From Spirochaetales bacterium (lineage in GTDB: Bacteria; Spirochaetota; Spirochaetia; SPDA01): a stretch of 9,525 nucleotides of DNA. Positions 1 through 5,985 of this stretch are shown piece by piece (position 1 is the stretch's first letter; each line of letters starts with the position of its first letter). Below the pieces are notes generated by a model, which saw only the letters and a list, made by a program, of their open reading frames with translations, was not told where the DNA came from and did not search any database. Position numbers and translations under genes: made by a program. The DNA lies in the NCBI GenBank assembly GCA_004525155.1, contig SPDA01000046.1, positions 1 to 9,525 of the forward strand, written 5' to 3'.

Positions 1-1005
1 CCGGAACTTAAGGAAAACCTGATAGAGATTGGCGGGCCTTCCGTCAATCCCGCCAAAAGGATCATTCCCCGGAACATGATCCGCACCGGTATTCCCATGA
101 TAGACGTGTTCAACTCCCTGGTGGAGTCACAGAAACTCCCCATATTTTCGGTTTCCGGGGAACCTTACAACCCCCTTCTGGCACGAATTGCCATGCAGGC
201 GGAAGTGGATATGATCATCCTCGGCGGCATGGGTCTCAAATACGATGATTACCTCTTTTTCAAACAGACACTCGAGGAAGGCGGGGCCTTGAGCCGGACG
301 ATTTTCTTCGTCCACACTGCGGCGGACCCCATAGTCGAATGCCTGCTCGTCCCGGACATTTCCCTGGCTGTGGCCGAACAGTTTGCCCTGAGCGGGAAAA
401 AGGTCCTGGTGCTGCTCACGGACATGACGAACTTTGCCGACGCCCTCAAGGAAATCGCCATAACCATGGAACAGGTGCCTTCCAACAGGGGTTACCCCGG
501 AGATCTCTACAGCCAGCTTGCGTCGCGGTATGAAAAGGCTGTTGACTTCGAAGGAGCTGGTTCCATAACCATTCTTGCGGTTACTACCATGCCCGGAGAT
601 GATGTTACCCACCCCATACCGGACAATACGGGATACATCACCGAGGGGCAGTTTTATCTCCGGAACGGAAGAATCGAACCCTTCGGTTCGCTTTCCCGGC
701 TCAAGCAGCTGATCAACAGCAAAACCAGGAAAGACCACCGCGCGCTGATGGACGGCATGATAAAACTGTATGCCGCCTATCTGGAATCCATGGAGAAAAA
801 ATCCATGGGGTTCAGGATGTCAGAGTGGGACAACAAGCTGCTCAAATACGGGCTGATTTTTGAAAAACAGATGATGGATCTTACGGTGAACATTCCGCTC
901 GAAAAAGCACTCGACGCGGGTTGGGCAATCCTTGCCGACTGTTTCAGTTCCGAGGAAACCGGCATGAGGTCCGAACTGATAGAGAATTTTTGGCCTAAAA
1001 ATTAG
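1..1005 (+). CDS. atpB: V-type ATP synthase/ATPase subunit B (5'-truncated by window edge)
   Basis: This is the regulatory, non-catalytic nucleotide-binding subunit of the cytoplasmic V1/A1 hexamer (NtpB in Enterococcus), which alternates with catalytic subunit A. The frame is open from base 1, giving 334 visible residues. The family is usually about 430-460 residues, so roughly the first 100 lie upstream. Family landmarks are clear: an [11 protein letters not shown] stretch near visible residues 29-39, FSVSG near 50-54, the [15 protein letters not shown] segment, [17 protein letters not shown], and the strongly conserved [21 protein letters not shown] type of motif. There is no Walker A GKT sequence at the FSVSG position, as expected for B and unlike A. 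The C-terminal half is helical. Fifteen bases separate its stop from the subunit D start, so they are in one operon. The catalytic A gene is expected just upstream. Family assignment is very secure; the true start is not visible. Confidence 0.96.
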   Translation, partial: PELKENLIEIGGPSVNPAKRIIPRNMIRTGIPMIDVFNSLVESQKLPIFSVSGEPYNPLLARIAMQAEVDMIILGGMGLKYDDYLFFKQTLEEGGALSRTIFFVHTAADPIVECLLVPDISLAVAEQFALSGKKVLVLLTDMTNFADALKEIAITMEQVPSNRGYPGDLYSQLASRYEKAVDFEGAGSITILAVTTMPGDDVTHPIPDNTGYITEGQFYLRNGRIEPFGSLSRLKQLINSKTRKDHRALMDGMIKLYAAYLESMEKKSMGFRMSEWDNKLLKYGLIFEKQMMDLTVNIPLEKALDAGWAILADCFSSEETGMRSELIENFWPKN

Positions 1006-1020
1006 GAAGTTTGAGAGGAT

Positions 1021-1623
1021 ATGGCCCGGATAAAGTTTACCAAGAACGAACTGAAAAGCCAGAAGGACGCGCTGAAGCGGTATCTTCGGTACCTTCCCAC
1101 GCTGCTTCTCAAGAAACAGCAGCTTCAAATTGTCATCCGCAGGGTGGAAGCCCAGAAAGCGGAAATCGAGGAAAGGAAGAAGGGGCTTGATCAGCAGATA
1201 CGGCAGTGGATACAGGTTTTCGGAGAGGGCTATCCGGTGGACAGCCTGCTTTCCGTTGAATCGGTGACAACCGATACGGGAAATATCGCGGGTGTCGATA
1301 TACCTGTTTTCAAGGACATCCGGTTCCGTCACGAGGCCTACGATTTTTTTGCGACGCCCCTCTGGGTGGACACCGCGGTTGAAAAGCTCGAAGAACTGAT
1401 ACGGCTGGATGAAGAGCTTGCCATTCTGAACAGACAGGTTGAACTGCTGGAACAGGAACTCCGTGTAACCAGCCAGCGCGTCAATCTCTTCGAAAAAGTC
1501 AAAATTCCCGAAGCCAGGGAATACATCCGGATCATACGGATCTATCTTGGAGATCAGCAGACAGCCGCCGTTGTACGCGGCAAGATATCCAAAAGCAATA
1601 TAGTAAGGAGTACGGGGCAGTGA
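1021..1623 (+). CDS. atpD: V-type ATP synthase/ATPase subunit D (central shaft)
   Basis: This subunit forms the coiled-coil central rotor shaft that transmits rotation between the A3B3 head and the membrane ring, equivalent to gamma in F-type enzymes. The protein has 200 residues, normal for the family. Residues about 8-65 form a long N-terminal helix (KNELKSQKDALKRYLRYLPT, with a LLLKKQQL segment typical of D), and residues about 115-175 form the second helix. The diagnostic C-terminal motif VTSQRVNLFEKVKIPEA lies at about 149-165. The 81-110 region would be the short hairpin between the helices. ATG at 1021 is preceded by GAGAGGA (1013-1019), which sits close to the start, and by AGGA near 1004. 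The stop overlaps the next gene's GTG (GTGA), implying translational coupling to subunit I. In many archaeal and Enterococcus operons other stalk genes lie near here; none do in this window. Assignment is secure. Confidence 0.95.
   Translation: MARIKFTKNELKSQKDALKRYLRYLPTLLLKKQQLQIVIRRVEAQKAEIEERKKGLDQQIRQWIQVFGEGYPVDSLLSVESVTTDTGNIAGVDIPVFKDIRFRHEAYDFFATPLWVDTAVEKLEELIRLDEELAILNRQVELLEQELRVTSQRVNLFEKVKIPEAREYIRIIRIYLGDQQTAAVVRGKISKSNIVRSTGQ
1605..1610 (+). promoter_or_regulatory. Shine-Dalgarno that fixes the GTG start of subunit I
   Basis: AAGGAG lies inside the end of the subunit D gene, 9 nt before GTG at 1620. The only nearby ATG in that frame, at 1632, would be 21 nt away, too far for normal initiation. 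The spacing therefore favours the GTG, which overlaps the D stop codon. Confidence 0.7.
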
Positions 1624-3455
1624 TTGTTCCCATGAAAAAAGTATCCATTATAGTGCTGGATGCTGAACGGCGAAAAGCCCTGAACGTACTGAAACGACTC
1701 GGCGTGGTGCATATTGAAAATATGGAAGCCGCGAACGAGGATATTACCCGGCTTGAAGCCAGGCGCGCCGACTGCGACAGGGCCCTGCTGCTTCTGCCCG
1801 CGGTGAAAAAGCCTGAACCGGCGAAAGAGGGTCTGCCGGACGACGCGGACGCTGTCATCGCAAAGATTCTCGGCCTGCAGGAGAGGAAACGGACCCTCCA
1901 GGAGGAAATGGAAAGACTTACCAGGGAAGCGGAGCGGATTTCGCCCTGGGGGGATTTCGAACCGGGGATGATGAGGGAACTTGCTGAGAAAGGCGTGCGC
2001 ATCAGTCTGCACGAAGGCCTCCCGGCGGAATTCACCTCAGTTTCCAATGCGCTGCCCTGCGCCGTCATATCCAGATCAAAATCCCTGGTCCGATTCGCCG
2101 CATTGTCGATAGGAAGAACGGCAGCGCCGGCGGAGGTTCTGGATCAGGTCAAAGAGTTCATCCCCCAGGAGAAGGGCCTATCCGCACTCTCCCGGGAAAA
2201 GGAAAAAAAGCAGGAAGAGCTTGATTCAATCGAAAAGGAATTCGCCGGGTTTGTGCCTTACCGCGGCGGCCTTGAAAATGCCCTTCAAAGGGTGGAAAAG
2301 ATTATTGAGTTCGAGAGAGTGCATGAGGGAATGGGTATGGAAGGCTCCCTTTCCTATCTGTCCGGTTTTGCTCCCTTCTCCGACGTCCCTCAATTGAAGG
2401 AGGCAGCCGCGGAACAGGGCTGGGGCCTCATGATGGAGGACCCTGCGGAAACGGATGCCGTACCGTCCCTTGTGCGGAATCCCAAATGGATAAAAATAAT
2501 CGATCCCGTTTTCGGAATGCTCGGTACTGTACCGGGATACAGGGAATTTGACATAAGCTTTTTCTTTCTGCTTTTTTTCTCGTTTTTTGTGTCCATGATT
2601 ATCGGTGACGCGGGCTACGGCTGCATACTTTTTATAATTACCGCTTTCCTCATGATAAAATCGGCGGCCGGGAAAAAACCGGTTTCACCGGGAATGGTGC
2701 TTTTCCTTGTTCTGAGCATCTCTACCATCATCTGGGGATCGCTTACGGGAACCTGGTTCAGCAACAAGCAGATATCGGAAATACCCTTTCTCGCCCGCTT
2801 CAGGGTGGAAGCCCTCTACGCTTTCAACCCCAGGAGCAGCGAGCTGATCAAGTACATATGTTTTATCGTCGGGACAATCCACATAAGTATTGCCCATATA
2901 TGGAACTTTATCAGCCAGCTCAAGAAAAAGCCTCTTATCAAGTCTTTCGCCCAGCTTGGATGGCTTTCCATGGGCCTCGGTCTTTTCTATCTTGTGCTCA
3001 ACATGGTCCTGGATGCCGCGAAATTCCCCCTGCCGAAGTTCGCGCTCTTCCTGATAATCGGCGGGGTCGGTTTTATCATAATTTTCGGAAAGCAGGAAGG
3101 TAAATTTTTTAAAGGCCTGCTTCAGGGTGTCGGGGGACTCCTGACCACCTTCCTGAGCAGCATCGGCTTTTTTTCGGATATCATTTCGTACATCCGCCTT
3201 TTTGCCGTAGGCCTTGCAACGGTGGCCATAGCCCAGAGTTTCAATGCGATGGCTTCCGGCGGAAAGGGAATCGCCGGAATTATCGGAAGTGTTTTAATTC
3301 TCGTATTCGGCCATACCCTGAACCTGGCCATGGGAGCCCTGAGCGTCATTGTACACGGGGTGCGGCTCAACATGCTCGAATTTTCCGGGCACCTGGGAAT
3401 GGAATGGACGGGCTTTCAGTACAAGCCCTTTGGCAGCGGAGAAATAAAGGAATAA
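1620..3455 (+). CDS. atpI: V-type ATP synthase/ATPase subunit I (membrane stator, a-subunit homologue)
   Basis: This is the static membrane subunit that forms the ion half-channels against the K ring and anchors the peripheral stalks (NtpI, equivalent to eukaryotic subunit a). Residues 1-300 form the soluble arm, opening with the usual MKKVSIIVLDAERRKALNVLKRLGVVHIE pattern and containing coiled-coil stretches (about 85-107 and 185-210). Seven or eight membrane helices follow, at roughly 311-345, 357-377, 410-430, 443-463, 472-489, 508-544 and 552-580. Arg526 in SYIRLFAVGLA matches the essential arginine of the family (Arg735 of yeast Vph1p). Arg582 in VHGVRLNMLEFSGH matches the second conserved arginine. 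At 611 residues it is somewhat shorter than the roughly 650-660 of Enterococcus and Thermus proteins, the difference apparently being in the soluble arm. The start is GTG at 1620, supported by a well-spaced ribosome binding site. ATG at 1632 is the alternative and would remove only four residues. Confidence 0.95.
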   Translation: MIVPMKKVSIIVLDAERRKALNVLKRLGVVHIENMEAANEDITRLEARRADCDRALLLLPAVKKPEPAKEGLPDDADAVIAKILGLQERKRTLQEEMERLTREAERISPWGDFEPGMMRELAEKGVRISLHEGLPAEFTSVSNALPCAVISRSKSLVRFAALSIGRTAAPAEVLDQVKEFIPQEKGLSALSREKEKKQEELDSIEKEFAGFVPYRGGLENALQRVEKIIEFERVHEGMGMEGSLSYLSGFAPFSDVPQLKEAAAEQGWGLMMEDPAETDAVPSLVRNPKWIKIIDPVFGMLGTVPGYREFDISFFFLLFFSFFVSMIIGDAGYGCILFIITAFLMIKSAAGKKPVSPGMVLFLVLSISTIIWGSLTGTWFSNKQISEIPFLARFRVEALYAFNPRSSELIKYICFIVGTIHISIAHIWNFISQLKKKPLIKSFAQLGWLSMGLGLFYLVLNMVLDAAKFPLPKFALFLIIGGVGFIIIFGKQEGKFFKGLLQGVGGLLTTFLSSIGFFSDIISYIRLFAVGLATVAIAQSFNAMASGGKGIAGIIGSVLILVFGHTLNLAMGALSVIVHGVRLNMLEFSGHLGMEWTGFQYKPFGSGEIKE

Positions 3456-3477
3456 TGTTCCTAATGTAATAGATTAT

Positions 3478-3485
3478 GGAAGGAG
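3478..3485 (+). promoter_or_regulatory. Strong Shine-Dalgarno for subunit K
   Basis: GGAAGGAG lies 7 nt before the atpK ATG in the 37-nt gap after atpI. It is the most consensus-like ribosome binding site in the window. This fits the need for many K copies per complex compared with one copy each of D and I; that functional link is an inference. Confidence 0.75.
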
Positions 3486-3492
3486 AAACTGT

Positions 3493-3936
3493 ATGAATAT
3501 TGGATTTATTGGTATAGGAGCGGTACTTGCTTTTGCCGCCATGGGTTCGGCGCTGGGCGCCGGCGCCGCAGGTATGGCTGCCGTCGGAGCCTGGAAGAAA
3601 TGTTTTGTACAGAACAAGACAGCACCTTTTATGCTCATCGCGTTCGTCGGGGCACCGCTTACCCAGACGATTTACGGCTTTATTCTCATGAACACCCTCA
3701 AGGCTGCGGCTACCAGGGCTGAAAATCCGGCTGACGCCGGTCTTCTCCTGGGCGTCGGGATTCTCGGAGGTATAGCGATGGGTCTTTCCGCCCTGTTCCA
3801 GGGAAAGGCCGGGGCCTCGGCATCCGACGCGCTGGCTGAAACAGGAAAGGGTTTCGGTAACTATATCATGGTCTTGGGTCTTATCGAAACGGTAGCCCTT
3901 TTCGTTATGGTATTCCTGCTGGGGGTTGTGGGCTAG
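3493..3936 (+). CDS. atpK: V-type ATP synthase/ATPase subunit K (rotor-ring proteolipid)
   Basis: This is the proteolipid that oligomerises into the membrane rotor ring and carries the transported ion. It has 147 residues with four predicted membrane helices (about 3-31, 44-66, 83-105 and 122-145), the duplicated-hairpin form typical of V-type rings. The glycine/alanine-rich first helix (GSALGAGAAGMAAVGAW) is characteristic. The ion-binding carboxylate is Glu132 in LIETVALF of helix 4. Helix 2 has Thr57, Gln58 and Tyr61 (PLTQTIYGF) and helix 3 ends with Gln103 (FQGKAGAS). These align with Thr64, Gln65, Tyr68, Gln110 and Glu139 of the Na+-binding E. hirae NtpK, so Na+ transport is plausible though unproven. 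The first NtpK ligand, Leu61, is Ala54 here; that ligand uses a backbone oxygen, so the change is not disqualifying. It is the last gene of the ATPase operon, followed by a hairpin. Confidence 0.95.
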   Translation: MNIGFIGIGAVLAFAAMGSALGAGAAGMAAVGAWKKCFVQNKTAPFMLIAFVGAPLTQTIYGFILMNTLKAAATRAENPADAGLLLGVGILGGIAMGLSALFQGKAGASASDALAETGKGFGNYIMVLGLIETVALFVMVFLLGVVG

Positions 3937-3958
3937 TCCCATTCCCTCTTCACTAATC

Positions 3959-4024
3959 TGCCGCCTTACAGTTTTGAAACTCCTGCCTTCGAGCGGGTTC
4001 ATGAGGCTGTAAGGCGGTGTTTTT
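3959..4024 (+). terminator. Hairpin plus T-run between atpK and ispG (probable terminator/attenuator)
   Basis: CCGCCTTACAG (3961-3971) and CTGTAAGGCGG (4007-4017) are perfect 11-bp inverted repeats. GU wobbles and one AU pair extend the helix outward by two pairs (to 3959/4019) and inward by five (to 3976/4002). A smaller stem lies inside the loop, CCTGC (3982-3986) with GCGGG (3993-3997). Five T residues (4020-4024) follow directly and abut the ispG ATG at 4025. The layout suits intrinsic termination of the ATPase operon. The 3' arm also contains AAGGCGG (4011-4017), the only ribosome-binding-like sequence for ispG, so the folded form would hide it. The loop is longer than in a classic terminator, and the T-run is short, so efficiency is uncertain. 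Confidence 0.6.
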
Positions 4025-5077
4025 ATGATTGTAACAAGAGCACATACAAAAAAAGTACTCGCCGGAACCCTTGCCCTGGGAGGTTCCGATTACATCTCCA
4101 TTCAGACCATGTGGAAAAAGCCGCTTACCGCGGTAACGCCCGAGCTGCTTACCGGTATCGAACATCTTCGGCAGCTGGGTTGTGAACTTCTCCGTTTTGC
4201 CGTGCCGGATATAGGAACATCTGAAATTTTCGGCGCATTGTGTTCCAGGACGTCGATGCCTCTGGTGGCGGACATTCATTTCGACTATAGAATCGCCCTG
4301 CGGGTTCTGGATTTTCCCGTTGCAAAACTCCGCATCAACCCCGGCAACATCGGCGCGCCCTGGAAAGTGGAGGAAGTGGTACGCAAGGCAAAGGACAAAA
4401 ACGTGCCGATACGCATAGGCGTCAATCACGGGTCTTTGCCGAAAAATCTTTCGGGAGAAAAAAACCATTCGCTGGCCATGGTCTGGGCAGCGGAAATGGA
4501 GATGGAAATCCTCCACAGTCTCGATTTTCAGAATGCGGTTTTTTCCCTCAAGTCTTCCGATCTGCGCACGACGGTAAACGCCAACCTCCTGTTCGCGGAA
4601 AAATACGACTACCCACTGCACGTGGGCGTGACCGAGGCAGGTCCGCTTATACCGGGTATCGTAAAGAACACGCTCGCCCTGAATTCCCTTTTGAGCATAG
4701 GAATAGGCAATACCATACGAATCTCCTTGTCTGATTCCGAAGAACATGAAATAATAACCTGCCGGGAGGTCCTTGGAGCCCTGGGTTTGAGGGGCGGGGG
4801 CATTACCATCGTTTCCTGCCCGAAATGCGGCAGGACCGGATTCGATACCGGGGAATTTCTCCGGGAAATTTCCGAAGATCTGTACAGACTGCCGGGGCCC
4901 CTGAAAGTCGCGATAATGGGCTGCGCAGTCAATGGACCCGGGGAGGCGAAGGACGCTGACGCGGGAATAACAGGCGCCGGGGATAAGGTGATACTTTTCA
5001 AGCGGGGGGAAATTGTGAAAACAACCGACAGGAAAAACGCCAGGGAGGAATTTCTGTCGCTTTTAAAAGAGTTATGA
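4025..5077 (+). CDS. ispG: 4-hydroxy-3-methylbut-2-en-1-yl diphosphate synthase (IspG/GcpE)
   Basis: This cytoplasmic iron-sulfur enzyme reductively converts the cyclic diphosphate MEcPP to HMBPP, the penultimate step of the MEP (non-mevalonate) isoprenoid pathway. It needs ferredoxin or flavodoxin as electron donor. The protein has 350 residues, slightly short of the E. coli enzyme but in the normal range for the compact bacterial type without the extra middle domain. Residues about 1-245 form the TIM barrel, with KLRINPGNIG (101-110) and IRIGVNHGSLPK (129-140) as clear family motifs. The C-terminal cluster domain supplies Cys265 and Cys268 (SCPKCGRTGFD), Cys300 (GCAVNGPGEA) and Glu307, the expected three cysteines and glutamate that ligate the [4Fe-4S] cluster. 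The usual VQSMTN segment reads IQTMWKKPL, a lineage variant. The ATG sits directly after a hairpin and T-run, and the stop overlaps the next gene's start (ATGA). Catalytic residues look intact. Confidence 0.96.
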   Translation: MIVTRAHTKKVLAGTLALGGSDYISIQTMWKKPLTAVTPELLTGIEHLRQLGCELLRFAVPDIGTSEIFGALCSRTSMPLVADIHFDYRIALRVLDFPVAKLRINPGNIGAPWKVEEVVRKAKDKNVPIRIGVNHGSLPKNLSGEKNHSLAMVWAAEMEMEILHSLDFQNAVFSLKSSDLRTTVNANLLFAEKYDYPLHVGVTEAGPLIPGIVKNTLALNSLLSIGIGNTIRISLSDSEEHEIITCREVLGALGLRGGGITIVSCPKCGRTGFDTGEFLREISEDLYRLPGPLKVAIMGCAVNGPGEAKDADAGITGAGDKVILFKRGEIVKTTDRKNAREEFLSLLKEL

Positions 5078-5982
5078 TGAGCGGGAAAACCGGTCTTCTT
5101 ATAGCATGCCTTCTCCTTGTATCTGCGCTGCAAATCCCGGCCCAGGAACCTTCGGATGAGCCGCCCTGGCTTGTGCTTGAATATGGAAAAATGTCCTTCG
5201 ACAGGGGCGAATACGGCCAGGCGCTCCGGTTTTTCAGGCAGGCCATCGAGAAACAGGCTTTATTCCCCGAAGCGGAAATGTGGATAGGCGCCGTTTTCGA
5301 GGAGGAAGGAGAGTATGAGCTCGCGGAAAAACAATACCGCAGGGCCTACGAGATGCGGAACCTTCTTTACGTACCCGAAGAAAAATATGCCATTATGTAC
5401 AACCTTTCCCGGATCTATTATTTCGGGGGTAAATACAGTAAATACGAGGAAATGCTTCAGACCATAATACGCGACGACGTGCAGTTCAAGGACAGAAACA
5501 GCGAACTTCCCTTCCTCTTCGTTAAAAACATGAAAGAATCCGGCATCGACAAAGTGTTAAGTCTTTACCGGGTAAACGTAACTTTCAGCCTGAACGCCCA
5601 CAGCCAGATGGGTATTTTTTATTACAAGACCGGACGTTTCGACCGCGCGACCCTGCATCTTGCCTACAGCGCCGTCCTTCTGTGTTCCCGCTTTCTCGAT
5701 GAATTGAAAAAGTCGGATCCCGATTTCAAATTCAGATCCCTTGCGGAGAGTTTAACGCTTCTGCAGAAGCATCCAATGTTAAAGGAATATCTGCTCGATG
5801 TTGAAGGCTTCCAGGTTCTCTACTATCTCGGCGCCGCCCTCTATGCGGAAGGAGCCCCTGTGCATGCCGCCGCACTCTGGACCCTCGTCAGTGAATGGAG
5901 CCCCCAGGCCGTCTGGAAGGACAGGTCCCTGAAAAAGCTTAGATCTCCCTATATCGAACCCTTGCTGAATCTCGGAAATTGA
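5074..5982 (+). CDS. Exported TPR-repeat protein of unknown function
   Basis: I do not recognise a named family. The 302-residue protein begins with a short basic stretch and a hydrophobic segment (about 8-20) followed by ALQIPAQ, which suits signal peptidase I cleavage near residue 23, so it is probably periplasmic. Tetratricopeptide-like helical pairs follow at about 33-63 (GKMSFDRGEYGQALRFFRQA), 66-97 (GAVFEEEGEYELAEKQYRRA) and 104-133 (NLSRIYYFGGKYSKYEEML). After a spacer there is another at about 174-207 (GIFYYKTGRFDRATLHL) and a weaker one at about 247-275. Such repeats usually bind partner proteins. No catalytic motif is seen. ATG codons at 5074 and 5077 are both possible; AAAAGAG just upstream is better spaced for the second, but overlap with the ispG stop makes coupled initiation likely. 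It lies 3 nt before uvrA. A Cys at position 12 follows LIA, but it is too early for a convincing lipobox. Confidence 0.85.
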   Translation: MMSGKTGLLIACLLLVSALQIPAQEPSDEPPWLVLEYGKMSFDRGEYGQALRFFRQAIEKQALFPEAEMWIGAVFEEEGEYELAEKQYRRAYEMRNLLYVPEEKYAIMYNLSRIYYFGGKYSKYEEMLQTIIRDDVQFKDRNSELPFLFVKNMKESGIDKVLSLYRVNVTFSLNAHSQMGIFYYKTGRFDRATLHLAYSAVLLCSRFLDELKKSDPDFKFRSLAESLTLLQKHPMLKEYLLDVEGFQVLYYLGAALYAEGAPVHAAALWTLVSEWSPQAVWKDRSLKKLRSPYIEPLLNLGN

Positions 5983-5985
5983 ACA

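Noticed and set aside
127..738. 203-codon open frame on the - strand opposite subunit B
   Set aside because: It is antisense to a strongly conserved coding region, has no recognisable motif and no ribosome binding site evidence. Long antisense frames are common opposite GC-biased codons.
3926..3957. Possible promoter for ispG (TTGTGG, then ACTAAT)
   Set aside because: The spacer is about 20 nt and the -10 matches only 4 of 6 consensus bases. This is too weak to call.
4001..4012. Three-codon mini-frame ATG AGG CTG TAA in the loop and 3' arm before ispG
   Set aside because: It could act as a leader peptide that opens the stem, but there is no well-spaced ribosome binding site and a frame this short occurs often by chance.
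3367..4747. Two - strand open frames spanning the atpK-ispG gap (3367-4002 and 3953-4747)
   Set aside because: They mostly mirror atpK and ispG codons, and the only unique sequence is the hairpin region. No protein family features are visible.
5098..5112. Lipobox-like LIAC at residues 9-12 of the TPR protein
   Set aside because: Only about four hydrophobic residues precede the Cys and the hydrophobic core continues after it, so a signal peptidase I site near residue 23 fits better.
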